From NCBI GenBank assembly GCA_965226965.1, contig OZ245715.1:806001-870000 (forward strand): a stretch of 64,000 bases of DNA, read 5' to 3'. This stretch comes from Endoryza foliicola (GTDB lineage Bacteria > Bacteroidota > Bacteroidia > Chitinophagales > Chitinophagaceae). Numbering within the stretch: position 1 is the stretch's first letter; each line of letters starts with the position of its first letter. Positions 1-8,409 of this stretch are shown in pieces. The notes beneath the pieces were generated by a model that worked only from the letters and a program-made list of their open reading frames with translations, was not told the origin of the DNA and made no database searches. Both the position numbers and the translations under genes were made by a program.

Positions 1-994
1 CTCGAAGGTTCATCTGAATACTTACATAATACAAATTGATATCACCAATATGATAGTTATTGGTTCGTAACAGAAAGCTACCGGGAAAATTCGGTTTACG
101 CGTCCAGAGTACACCATTGCTTACTTGTGCGTCGGCTACACGGCGCACAATTTTATTAAACTTCGTTAAAACAGCGCCGGGATTATTAGATCGATTCACT
201 TTAGTTGTGTCGGTTGTCCAAGATAAAGGATTGGTAATCCACCAGGGTTCTTCCTCGGTTTGAACAAAGCTAGGCGTGAATCCTATTTTATACGTTCTCC
301 ATCCACATATACACTGTGTTTCTTCCGGTGTTTTGCACAAGGAAATTGATTGGTAGTTTTTGCCAGGTATATACATTCCTATTAAGTAGGCGGCTATCAA
401 TTGTTTTTTTAGCGAACTGCCATCAATCAATTCTTTTATTAAACGTATGGCATGTGTGCTACCTTGACTATGTGAGGCTATTATAAAAGGTCGACCTTGT
501 ATTTCATTTATAAATTTAGTAAAAGCATTTTTAACATCGGAGTAAGCAGTATCAAAAGCCCTCAATGCTGTTACAGTGTCGGTTGTGAAATAAGACTTGA
601 TGTGCGCCTGTCTGTATCTGGGCGCATACAAATCATATTCATTGAAAGCGCTTGCTTGAAATAGTATTGAAGAGTAGTCGGTTTTTGCATTCAGTTCTGC
701 GTCATTTAAAGAAGCATTCCAAATTTCATTTTTGTAATCGGTTAATGTAGTTGGGTGTACAAAGAAAACGGCAACGCGCTTGTCGACCTTATGATTTTCT
801 TGTAGTGGATGAGGAACACTATCGGAGGGGTCTGATTTTAAGGGATGAGCTGCCCAATAGTAGAGGTCACTGTAATTAGGGTTTTCGGTTTTACCGGCTA
901 CTTGATAGCCTGATACATATTTTTTATACGTTGGTGCACAAGAAAAGAGCACAATGCTGGTGAAAAGGAGAAAGCGGATAAGTCGTAAAGCCAC
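1..994 (-). CDS. DUF3089 family lipoprotein, alpha/beta-hydrolase type (3' end outside window)
   Basis: Reading the minus strand from a GTG at 994 gives 331 uninterrupted codons to the window edge; the carboxyl end is missing. An in-frame TAG lies four codons upstream of the GTG and no ATG occurs until far inside, so GTG is the only sensible start. Residues 1-19 form a lipoprotein signal ending in LFSC (Cys19), so the product should be lipid-anchored in the envelope. The motif SHSQG (residues 174-178) is a nucleophile elbow of an alpha/beta hydrolase, and the preceding VAVFFVHPTT and following AYLIGM segments match what I remember of DUF3089 proteins. The substrate is unknown. It is transcribed away from the padR unit. 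The family call is from memory of the motif pattern. Confidence 0.82.
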   Translation of the reverse strand, partial: MALRLIRFLLFTSIVLFSCAPTYKKYVSGYQVAGKTENPNYSDLYYWAAHPLKSDPSDSVPHPLQENHKVDKRVAVFFVHPTTLTDYKNEIWNASLNDAELNAKTDYSSILFQASAFNEYDLYAPRYRQAHIKSYFTTDTVTALRAFDTAYSDVKNAFTKFINEIQGRPFIIASHSQGSTHAIRLIKELIDGSSLKKQLIAAYLIGMYIPGKNYQSISLCKTPEETQCICGWRTYKIGFTPSFVQTEEEPWWITNPLSWTTDTTKVNRSNNPGAVLTKFNKIVRRVADAQVSNGVLWTRKPNFPGSFLLRTNNYHIGDINLYYVSIQMNLR

Positions 995-1185
995 AGTTGA
1001 AAGCTAATTTAGAGCCAAATTTACCCCATTTTTTCGCCATTTATCATTTTGGAGAACCCCTCTTCAGAAATCCATAAATTTTTTTTATTATCCTGGTGGT
1101 TTTATAACTATATATATATCAATAAGATAGATTTATAACAGCATCTCTAGCACGACTATTACTGGAAAAAAATTAGTACTATGTG

Positions 1186-1217
1186 TTGCATAGTACAATA
1201 AAATGCCCTTATCTTTG
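1186..1217 (+). promoter_or_regulatory. Bacteroidota-type promoter for the padR-pspC unit
   Basis: TTG at 1186-1188, 21 bases, then TATCTTTG at 1210-1217 fits the TTG/TAnnTTTG pattern of the Bacteroidota housekeeping sigma factor. The start codon of padR is 110 bases further on, so the leader would be long. The rest of the 995-1326 gap is A+T-rich (including a TATATATATA run near 1110) and holds no reading frame or RNA gene that I can recognise. Confidence 0.45.
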
Positions 1218-1326
1218 TATTGTCAATGAATAAATGATTGAAGTGCGCCGAAGTTGAAAAAGAACCTTATTCGAACCTTATTCTTGGAAAAATCAATTTC
1301 GGCCACTTTTTAAAAACAGAAAGTAT

Positions 1327-1710
1327 ATGAATATAGAGAACACACAGAGTCAGATGCGAAAGGGAATTCTGGAGTTCTGCATTCTTTCGATCATTCGCCG
1401 CGGGGAAGCTTACCCAAGTGATATTGTTGAAGAAATGCGAGGAGCGAACCTTCAGATTTTGGAAGGCACCTTGTATCCCTTGCTAACTCGTTTGAAGAAT
1501 TCTGATATGTTAACCTACCGCTGGGTGGAAAGTAATTCAGGACCTCCCCGCAAGTATTTCTCGCTTACGCCCAAAGGAGAGGCTTTTTACAACGAATTGG
1601 CCACTACCTGGAACGAACTGGCGAACGCAGTGAACACCTTAGCGAGTAAACGAGACTCGCTTAGCAATAACATGAATCCCGGATCTTTTGAAAACCCAAC
1701 TAACTTCTAA
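1327..1710 (+). CDS. PadR family transcriptional regulator
   Basis: The 127-residue product is a compact winged-helix protein of the PadR family. Residues 10-90 carry the typical pattern: a first helix with RKGILEFCILSII, then the recognition region EGTLYPLLTRLKNSDMLTYRW, a wing with GPPRKYFSLTPKG, and a short C-terminal dimerisation helix. It should bind DNA as a dimer and usually represses its own operon. The next gene starts 26 bases downstream on the same strand and encodes a PspC-domain membrane protein; this pairing is common in Bacteroidota, so the likely target is this unit itself. The effector is not visible from the sequence. Confidence 0.88.
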   Translation: MNIENTQSQMRKGILEFCILSIIRRGEAYPSDIVEEMRGANLQILEGTLYPLLTRLKNSDMLTYRWVESNSGPPRKYFSLTPKGEAFYNELATTWNELANAVNTLASKRDSLSNNMNPGSFENPTNF

Positions 1711-1736
1711 CCTTCAACCAACACAAACTTTAAACA

Positions 1737-4010
1737 ATGAAAAAGGTCATCAATATAAACTTTCAAGGCAGGGTGATTCCTATTGAGGAAACTGCGTTTG
1801 AAATGTTGAAACAATACATCGATAGTTTGCGTAAGTATTTCGCAAATGAAGAAGGCAGCAATGAAATTATCAATGACATTGAAAGCCGTATTGCAGAATT
1901 GTTTGGGGAGCGTTTGAAAAAAGGGGTTACCTGCATAACAGATGAGGACGTAAACACGATCATTGCGAATATGGGTCGCCCGGAAGATTTCGACGCTGTT
2001 GAAAACGATTCTACGTATACACAATCAACAAAAACTGAGTCAAACACTTATTCCAATCAGCAATCTACTTCTAATTCCGGTAGTAGCACCAACTATGGCT
2101 CTACTACTGAGGCCAGAGGCCGTTTGTATAGAAATGACGATGATAAGATAATTGGTGGTGTAGCAAGTGGCTTGGCCAATTACTTCAATATTGATCCGGT
2201 TGTACTTCGGATTGTATTTGTGATTTTATTCGGTGCTCTATTTTGGGTGTACCTCTTGCTATGGGTTGTAGTTCCATCAAAATCAATGCACACCAATGTT
2301 ACGAAACGCTTGTTCCGTAGTTCTGAAGAAAAGGTAATAGCGGGTGTGGCCGGTGGTTTAGCTGCATATTTTAATGTAGCCGTTTGGATTCCCCGTTTGA
2401 TTTTTGCTTTCCCGCTCATCTTTGGAATCTTCTCAGGAGTTACAAATTTCTGGTGGGATAGCTGGGACATTTGGATGGGTCCAAGAATCATCACTGGATC
2501 ACTGGGCACCACTTTGTTCTTTACCTATGTTGTACTATGGATTGCTGTTCCGGTAGCAACTAAAGCTGCCGAAAAGCTTGAAATGAAAGGTGAAAAAATT
2601 GACGTGAATTCGATCAAAGAAACAGTGAAAGCTGATATCGAAAGTTTCAAGACCAGAGCAGAGAAATGGAGTCAAGAAGTAAAGCAAGATGCTGAGCGTT
2701 TTGGAGAAAGAGCAAAAGAATTTGGAAAACAAGCGGGCAGTTCTGCACGTAATTTTTCTCAAGAAGCTGCTCCAATTGCGAGAACAGCAAGTTCAGGTAT
2801 TGGACACATTATCAGTGTCATTTTTAAAGCATTCTTCCTTTTTATTGGCGGTATTATGTTACTAGCATTATTCGGAGTTCTTTTAGGTTTATTGGTTGGT
2901 GGTTTTGCCATCATCCCCTTGAAAGACTTCATCATCGCAGGTTTTTGGCCTAACCTGTTAACTTGGGCCACCCTTATTCTTTTCCTTGGCGTTCCAATTG
3001 TTGGCTTGGTTACAAAACTCATCCGTAGCATTATGGGTGTGAAAAGTAAGAAACCTTATTTAAGTATGGCTTTTGGGTTGCTTTGGACCGTTGGATTGAT
3101 CAGTTTGATTTTCTTGATCTCAATGGTAACTAGAGAGTTCAAAACAAAGGACAATGTTGAACAGGCAGTAGTATTACAAAAACCTAGTACCGACAAATTA
3201 ATCGTTGACGTAGAGAAAAGAACTTGGAGAGACAATCGCAACGAATTCTGGGGATGGGATATGGACGAAGATTGGACTTTTGCTGATGGTGATAGAGATT
3301 CAGTGTTTTTGAATACTGTAATGATCGGAATGACAGAAAGCAAAGACAATGAGTTCCATGCTTACCTACTGAAATCTGCTAGAGGAAATACCACAGTAAA
3401 AGCTAGACAAACCGCCGAAAAAATTCATTTCAATCTTGTTCAAAGGGACAGTTTACTTGTACTTCCTTCTCGATTCTCTGTGATGCGTCAGGATAAGTTT
3501 AGAAATCAACAAGTAGTATTGATATTGGAAGTGCCTGTTGGAAAGAAAGTAAAATTCGGCTATGATATTGAACACTACAATTACTTCGATATCAATGTTA
3601 GAAGAAGAGGCATCAGTATCAATTCTTATGACAATGACTACGATACTTGGAGAGGATTGTATATCCCTGAAGCAGGAAGAGAATATGTAATGACCAACAA
3701 AGGAAACTTTGAAGATGTTTCCAGAATGGATCAAGATGCTCTTAAAAGAGGCGAATACAAGATAAAAGATCAGGAGCCTGCTAAAGAGGAAACACCCAAT
3801 GGAAATACAAAGCCAGAACAAAAGGGTGGTAATTACAGATACCGTGATACAAAGCCGGAAGTTACTGTGGATACTGCTGTAAAAGCAACCACTAAAATTA
3901 AAACCAAAGAAGTGGGGGATTTGATCTCCAACCAAAAGAATAGCCATGAAAAAGAGGAAATTGATGAACTCGCTTCTTACGATATTTTCGCTCGAATGTT
4001 AGAACTGTAG
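1737..4010 (+). CDS. PspC domain-containing membrane protein
   Basis: A 757-residue protein. Residues 1-90 form a small helical domain (repeats of IESRIAEL and GRPEDFD type) resembling the cytosolic prefix domain found on PadR-partner membrane proteins. A Ser/Thr-rich linker (92-125) follows. Two PspC modules come next, about 128-182 and 190-275; each begins with RLYR/RLFR, has a GGVASGLA/AGVAGGLA core and ends in a membrane helix. A charged amphipathic stretch (280-345), three or four further membrane segments (355-460) and a long soluble C-terminal half (470-757) with acidic and Lys-rich ends complete it. PspC proteins act in envelope-stress sensing; here the role is inferred from domain content and from the padR gene just upstream. 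The function of the C-terminal half is unknown. Confidence 0.8.
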   Translation: MKKVININFQGRVIPIEETAFEMLKQYIDSLRKYFANEEGSNEIINDIESRIAELFGERLKKGVTCITDEDVNTIIANMGRPEDFDAVENDSTYTQSTKTESNTYSNQQSTSNSGSSTNYGSTTEARGRLYRNDDDKIIGGVASGLANYFNIDPVVLRIVFVILFGALFWVYLLLWVVVPSKSMHTNVTKRLFRSSEEKVIAGVAGGLAAYFNVAVWIPRLIFAFPLIFGIFSGVTNFWWDSWDIWMGPRIITGSLGTTLFFTYVVLWIAVPVATKAAEKLEMKGEKIDVNSIKETVKADIESFKTRAEKWSQEVKQDAERFGERAKEFGKQAGSSARNFSQEAAPIARTASSGIGHIISVIFKAFFLFIGGIMLLALFGVLLGLLVGGFAIIPLKDFIIAGFWPNLLTWATLILFLGVPIVGLVTKLIRSIMGVKSKKPYLSMAFGLLWTVGLISLIFLISMVTREFKTKDNVEQAVVLQKPSTDKLIVDVEKRTWRDNRNEFWGWDMDEDWTFADGDRDSVFLNTVMIGMTESKDNEFHAYLLKSARGNTTVKARQTAEKIHFNLVQRDSLLVLPSRFSVMRQDKFRNQQVVLILEVPVGKKVKFGYDIEHYNYFDINVRRRGISINSYDNDYDTWRGLYIPEAGREYVMTNKGNFEDVSRMDQDALKRGEYKIKDQEPAKEETPNGNTKPEQKGGNYRYRDTKPEVTVDTAVKATTKIKTKEVGDLISNQKNSHEKEEIDELASYDIFARMLEL

Positions 4011-4060
4011 ACACCCGCCGCCGCATCCATTAGGGCTGTTGGCGGGGTTGAAGTTGGAAC

Positions 4061-4088
4061 AAAAGGCCCCGGTCGCGGGGCCTTTTTA
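4061..4088 (+). terminator. Rho-independent terminator after pspC
   Basis: GGCCCCG (4065-4071), loop GTCG, CGGGGCC (4076-4082), followed by five T. The A-run before the stem extends the pairing. It ends the padR-pspC unit. Confidence 0.85.
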
Positions 4089-4093
4089 TTTAA

Positions 4094-4124
4094 TTGGATG
4101 CCAACATTCCTTGTTTTATTTTTG
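4094..4124 (+). promoter_or_regulatory. Promoter for gcvT
   Basis: TTG at 4094-4096, 20-base spacer, TATTTTTG at 4117-4124, a near-perfect match to the Bacteroidota TTG/TAnnTTTG pattern. The gcvT start codon follows 20 bases later, so the leader would be short. Confidence 0.5.
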
Positions 4125-4144
4125 CGCTTCAAAATCTTGCTTGA

Positions 4145-5230
4145 ATGAAGAATACTCCTTTTACTCAGAAACACATTGCGCTTGGTGCTAAAATGGCTCC
4201 TTTTGCCGGTTATAACATGCCCATTAGTTACAGTGGTATTAATGATGAACACGCTACAGTTCGCAAAGCAGTGGGTGTTTTTGATGTAAGCCATATGGGA
4301 GAATTCATTTTGAAAGGTGAAGGTGCATTGGCCCTCATTCAAAAAGTTACGAGTAACGATGCATCAAAACTCAAGAATGGCCAAGCTCAATACAGTTGTT
4401 TGCCCAACGAACAAGGAGGCATCGTAGACGACTTGTTGGTTTATTGTGTAGAAGAGAACAAAGTATACATGTTGGTTGTAAACGCTTCTAATATTGAGAA
4501 AGATTGGAACTGGATCAGCAAGCACAATACCGACAATGTTGAAATGCATAATATCTCTGATAAAACAGCTTTGTTAGCGGTTCAAGGCCCCGAAGCAACT
4601 AAAGTGATTCAGAGTTTGACGAGTATGGATGTTTTGAACTTAAAGTACTACACGTTTGCAAAAGGTGTATTTGCGGGAGTTGAAAACGTACTGATCAGTG
4701 CAACGGGCTATACCGGTGCGGGCGGAGTAGAAATCTATTTTGAAGATGTAAATGGTGCAGCCGATAAAATATGGGATGCTATTTTTGAAGCCGGCGCTTC
4801 GTACGGCATTAAACCAATTGGATTAGGAGCTCGTGATACCCTCCGTTTGGAAATGGGATTCTGTTTGTATGGCAACGACATCGATGACCAAACCTCACCT
4901 CTGGAAGCAGGATTAGGCTGGATCACAAAATTTACAAAAGAGTTTACTGCAAAGTCAATTCTTGAGCAACAAAAAGCAGCAGGGGTAACAAGAAAGTTGG
5001 TTGGATTTGAAATGATCGACAAAGGAATTCCCCGTCATCATTATGAAATTAAAACGGCAACAGGTGAAACAATTGGATTTGTGACTTCCGGAACCCAGTC
5101 TCCTAGCCTATCTAAAGCCATTGGTATGGGCTATGTACAAACCGGCTACGCCACCATTGATTCAGAGATATTTGTTGCTGTTCGAGATAAATTATTAAAA
5201 GCAAAGGTGGTAAAATTCCCTTTTGCATGA
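4145..5230 (+). CDS. gcvT: Glycine cleavage system T protein (aminomethyltransferase)
   Basis: The 361-residue product has the usual GcvT length. It transfers the aminomethyl group from the lipoyl H protein to tetrahydrofolate, releasing ammonia and 5,10-methylene-THF in the cytosolic glycine cleavage complex. Visible hallmarks are the N-terminal FAGYNMPISY segment, DVSHMGE near residue 48, the NASN segment, YTGAGGVE, and GLGARDTLRLEMG followed by YGND, which lie around the folate site in known structures. The C-terminal barrel domain carries GFVTSGTQSPSL. gcvH and gcvP are not in the window, so the system is split across the chromosome. It is preceded by its own promoter and followed closely (29 bases) by an SRPBCC gene. 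Confidence 0.96.
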   Translation: MKNTPFTQKHIALGAKMAPFAGYNMPISYSGINDEHATVRKAVGVFDVSHMGEFILKGEGALALIQKVTSNDASKLKNGQAQYSCLPNEQGGIVDDLLVYCVEENKVYMLVVNASNIEKDWNWISKHNTDNVEMHNISDKTALLAVQGPEATKVIQSLTSMDVLNLKYYTFAKGVFAGVENVLISATGYTGAGGVEIYFEDVNGAADKIWDAIFEAGASYGIKPIGLGARDTLRLEMGFCLYGNDIDDQTSPLEAGLGWITKFTKEFTAKSILEQQKAAGVTRKLVGFEMIDKGIPRHHYEIKTATGETIGFVTSGTQSPSLSKAIGMGYVQTGYATIDSEIFVAVRDKLLKAKVVKFPFA

Positions 5231-5259
5231 TTTTTGAATAAAGCGGCATAAACGATCTT

Positions 5260-5712
5260 ATGCCGCTTATTCATTTAACCACCTTTATTGAGGCACCTGT
5301 ACAAAAGGTGTTCGATCTTAGTCGCGACATCAGCTGGCATGAAAAATCGATGAAACACACCGGTGAAAAGGCCGTAGCGGGCGTAACCATGGGGCTGATT
5401 AATTTGGGAGAATCCGTTACTTGGAAGGCCAAACATGTAGGAAAGCAACGGTACTTGACGATGAAAATTACCGAAATGCAAGCACCGAATAATTTTACAA
5501 ATGAAATGACCAAAGGTGATTTCAAATCAATAAAGCACCAACACTTTTTCAAATCAATTGAAAATGGCACATTGATGATTGATCTGTTTGAATTTAAAAC
5601 TCCTTATGGAGTGGTTGGATCCTTGTTTAATCAGTTGTACTTAACAAACTATCTTAAAAGGCTGCTTGAATTGAGAAACAAACAATTGAAAGAAGCCGCG
5701 GAACGGCACTAA
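5260..5712 (+). CDS. SRPBCC (START-like) superfamily protein
   Basis: A 150-residue protein that starts with a first strand and the pattern TFIEAPVQKVFDLSRDISWHEKSM, typical of SRPBCC helix-grip proteins, and ends in a long helix (LTNYLKRLLELRNKQLKEAAE). Such proteins enclose a hydrophobic pocket for lipids or polyketides or act as ligand-binding regulators; no catalytic residues can be named. In Bacteroidota close relatives are often annotated as cell-division-inhibitor-like or plain SRPBCC. It sits 29 bases after gcvT and 11 bases before comB, so the three are probably co-transcribed, but the context does not define a substrate. Confidence 0.7.
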   Translation: MPLIHLTTFIEAPVQKVFDLSRDISWHEKSMKHTGEKAVAGVTMGLINLGESVTWKAKHVGKQRYLTMKITEMQAPNNFTNEMTKGDFKSIKHQHFFKSIENGTLMIDLFEFKTPYGVVGSLFNQLYLTNYLKRLLELRNKQLKEAAERH

Positions 5713-5723
5713 AGATTTGAATT

Positions 5724-6452
5724 ATGAGTAGTGAAAAACCCACCCTGTTTACTTGTGTATCTCCCGCGTTATTGCATTTATACGATTTGAAGAATACGGT
5801 AGTAGTTGTAATTGATGTATTCCGCGCCACATCTACCATTGCTTCTGTTTTGCATCAAGGTGCAAAAGAAATCATTCCTGTAGATACTGTGCCCGGTGCG
5901 ATAGAAATAAGTGAAAAGATTGGAGGTATTGCAGCAGGAGAAAGAGATGGTAAAATAGCTGATGGGCTTAGTCACGGAAACTCTCCTTTAGAATATCCAA
6001 GATCGTTTATCGAAGGAGAAACACTGGTGCTAACTACTACAAATGGAACCAAGTTATTGCACATGGCTTTGAACAATGGAGCAGAGAGTATCATTACTGG
6101 TTCCTTCCCTAATTTATCAGCTGTTTGTAAATATCTAATTGAATCGGGAAAGAATGTAGTACTCGGTTGTGCCGGTTGGAAAGATCGATTCAATTTAGAA
6201 GACACGCTCTTTGCCGGTGCCGTAGCATCCAGAATAAAAGAACATTTTACCATTCATTGTGACAGTACATTGGCTGCTCAATTGTTGTACGAACAGCACA
6301 AATCTGACCTTATTGGTTTCGCACCAAATATCACTCACTACCACAGATTGGTGGCTCGTTTTGGATTGATTGAAGACATCAGATTCTGTCTTACTGAAGA
6401 CTGTGCCCCCGTACTTCCCTACTATACTAATGGGAAACTAATAGCAAAATGA
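5724..6452 (+). CDS. comB: 2-phosphosulfolactate phosphatase family protein
   Basis: The 242-residue product matches the ComB fold: VVVIDVFRATSTIASVL near the N terminus (Asp and Arg of the active site), GIAAGERDGK, DGLSHGNSPLEY, TTTNGTKLL and NVVLGCAGW followed by FNLEDTLFAGA. ComB removes phosphate from 2-phospho-3-sulfolactate, a Mg-dependent step known from coenzyme M synthesis in methanogens. Bacteroidota do not make coenzyme M, so the bacterial role is uncertain; sulfolactate or sulfonate metabolism is plausible but not shown here. It is the last gene of the gcvT-SRPBCC-comB run. No other sulfonate gene lies nearby. Confidence 0.85.
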   Translation: MSSEKPTLFTCVSPALLHLYDLKNTVVVVIDVFRATSTIASVLHQGAKEIIPVDTVPGAIEISEKIGGIAAGERDGKIADGLSHGNSPLEYPRSFIEGETLVLTTTNGTKLLHMALNNGAESIITGSFPNLSAVCKYLIESGKNVVLGCAGWKDRFNLEDTLFAGAVASRIKEHFTIHCDSTLAAQLLYEQHKSDLIGFAPNITHYHRLVARFGLIEDIRFCLTEDCAPVLPYYTNGKLIAK

Positions 6453-6682
6453 GCCCTAAAGCATGATTCAAGGCAATAAAAATGCCCAAAAACCGTTATT
6501 TAGATGGGTAAAATTTCGCTTTTTTCCATTTTTGCATTAATATTGCCCTAGGAATAGCTGATAAGTCGCAGCTCAAACCTCTCAGCTCGTCAGTATTTCT
6601 TTCCATTCATTTATTAATTCAATTCACTTTTTCAACTCAAAAAGACTGCCCGTCTTAAGAATTTAATCTTTCAAGTATTGTT
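6453..6682 (+). promoter_or_regulatory. Intergenic region and probable long leader of rho
   Basis: The 230 bases between comB and rho hold no reading frame of note. TAATATTG at 6538-6545 is a one-mismatch version of the TAnnTTTG element; if used, rho has a leader of about 130 bases with two CAGCTC copies (near 6567 and 6584) and a pyrimidine-rich tail. rho is autoregulated through its leader in other bacteria; that this applies here is inference. Confidence 0.25.
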
Positions 6683-8344
6683 ATGTACGATATCCTCCAA
6701 TTGAACGACATGCTCGTTCCTGAACTCCTAGACATTGCCGAACAACTTAAAATTCAGAATGCCAAGAAAATGGACAAGCAAGAACTTGTTTACAAAATTC
6801 TTGACAAACAAGCTGTAATTGCTAGTGAAGACAAATCGGGTTCAGACGATAAAGGAAAGCGTAAACGCATTATTAAAACCACTACAGGAAATGCTACAGA
6901 AGATGCAGAAGTTGTAAGTGGAGATGATAAGCCTAAAAAAGATATAAAGAAAGAGCCTGTTCGTAAAAAAATTCCAATTGAAAAAGCGGGCCCTATTAAG
7001 AAAGGACGCAAGAAAGAGGATGATGATACAGACATGGAAACTGATACGAACAATTCTGTTGAAAGCGAGCATACATCAGAAATAGCGAATATCGATTTTC
7101 AACCGGCACAAACAGAAGCTAGTTCTATTCAAGAACCTGGCCTGCCCATTGAACCGGCACCGGCTCCTCCTCAGCAAAATTTCAGAACCTTTCAGAACCA
7201 GAAGAAAGAACCAGTATTCAATATAGAGTTTGATGGTGTTATTACCGGTGAAGGTGTGTTAGAAATGATGCCTGATGGATATGGATTCCTGCGCTCTTCC
7301 GATTATAACTATTTGTCGTCTCCGGATGATGTGTATGTATCTCCTTCTCAAATCAAACTGTTTGGTTTAAAAACCGGGGATAGCGTGTATGGATCAGTGC
7401 GTCCTCCAAAAGAAGGGGAGAAATACTTTGCGTTATTGAAAGTAGAAACAATTAATGGAAAAAGTCCGGAAGAAGTAAGAGACCGCGTTCCTTTCGATTA
7501 CTTAACTCCATTGTTCCCATTCGAGCGTTTAAATTTGTTTACTACACCTTCTATATACAGTACAAGAATCATGGACTTGTTCACACCGATAGGTAAAGGA
7601 CAACGTGGTTTGATTGTAGCACAACCAAAAACCGGTAAAACGGTGTTGTTGAAAGAAGTGGCCAATGCCATTGCTTCAAACCATCCGGAATGTTACTTGA
7701 TGGTGGTGTTGGTTGATGAAAGACCGGAGGAAGTAACGGATATGGAACGTAGTGTTAAAGCAGAAGTGATTGCCTCTACATTTGATGAGCCGGCAGAAAA
7801 GCACGTGAAAGTGAGTACCATAGCTTTGCAAAAAGCAAAACGTTTGGTGGAGTGCGGACACGATGTGGTGATCTTATTAGATTCAATTACCCGTTTGGCT
7901 CGTGCACATAATACAGTAGCTCCCTCCTCAGGTAAAGTGTTGTCGGGTGGTGTGGAAGCCAATGCCATGCAAAAACCAAAGCAGTTTTTTGGAGCGGCAA
8001 GAAAAGTAGAACATGGAGGGTCCTTGACTATATTGGCTACAGCATTAATTGATACCGGTTCCAAAATGGATGAGGTGATTTTTGAAGAATTCAAAGGTAC
8101 CGGTAACATGGAATTGCAACTCGATCGTCGTTTGGCAAACAAGCGTATCTTCCCTGCCATTGATATTGTAGCATCTTCAACTCGTAGAGATGACTTGTTG
8201 TTAGAAAGAGATGTTCTTCAACGTGTGAATCTTCTGCGTGTTTACTTGAACGATATGAATACGGAAGAAGCGATGCACGAATTGTTAAAGCGCATGCGCG
8301 GAACCAAGAGCAACGAAGAGTTTCTCGCCAGCATGAACGGATAA
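6683..8344 (+). CDS. rho: Transcription termination factor Rho
   Basis: The 553-residue protein is about 130 residues longer than E. coli Rho. Residues 1-45 form the Rho N-terminal helical domain (DMLVPELLDIAEQLKI). Residues about 50-170 are a charged, Lys/Glu-rich low-complexity insertion that is typical of Bacteroidota Rho. The cold-shock-type RNA-binding domain follows (180-260: GEGVLEMMPDGYGFLRS, DDVYVSPSQI). The ATPase core has Walker A in QRGLIVAQPKTGKT, Walker B in VVILLDSITRLARAHN, the Q-loop region SSGKVLSGGVEANAM and the arginine-finger region GTGNMELQLDRRLANKRIFPAID. It is a hexameric RNA-translocating ATPase ending transcription in the cytosol. An intrinsic terminator follows directly. 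Confidence 0.97.
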   Translation: MYDILQLNDMLVPELLDIAEQLKIQNAKKMDKQELVYKILDKQAVIASEDKSGSDDKGKRKRIIKTTTGNATEDAEVVSGDDKPKKDIKKEPVRKKIPIEKAGPIKKGRKKEDDDTDMETDTNNSVESEHTSEIANIDFQPAQTEASSIQEPGLPIEPAPAPPQQNFRTFQNQKKEPVFNIEFDGVITGEGVLEMMPDGYGFLRSSDYNYLSSPDDVYVSPSQIKLFGLKTGDSVYGSVRPPKEGEKYFALLKVETINGKSPEEVRDRVPFDYLTPLFPFERLNLFTTPSIYSTRIMDLFTPIGKGQRGLIVAQPKTGKTVLLKEVANAIASNHPECYLMVVLVDERPEEVTDMERSVKAEVIASTFDEPAEKHVKVSTIALQKAKRLVECGHDVVILLDSITRLARAHNTVAPSSGKVLSGGVEANAMQKPKQFFGAARKVEHGGSLTILATALIDTGSKMDEVIFEEFKGTGNMELQLDRRLANKRIFPAIDIVASSTRRDDLLLERDVLQRVNLLRVYLNDMNTEEAMHELLKRMRGTKSNEEFLASMNG

Positions 8345-8365
8345 GCATTCTTCTAAATAAATTAT

Positions 8366-8390
8366 AAAGGCTGATTATTCAGCCTTTTTT
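8366..8390 (+). terminator. Rho-independent terminator after rho
   Basis: AAAGGCTGA (8366-8374), loop TTAT, TCAGCCTTT (8379-8387), continuing into a T tract. Nine base pairs without mismatch. A TTG codon overlapping its tail at 8389 is in frame with mnmH but is not a likely start. Confidence 0.88.
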
Positions 8391-8409
8391 GTTTCCTTTA
8401 TTACAGACT

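Noticed and set aside
60..263. A 67-codon plus-strand frame at the left edge
   Set aside because: It lies antisense to the DUF3089 gene, which has clear domain motifs and no internal stop; the short frame shows no recognisable protein pattern.
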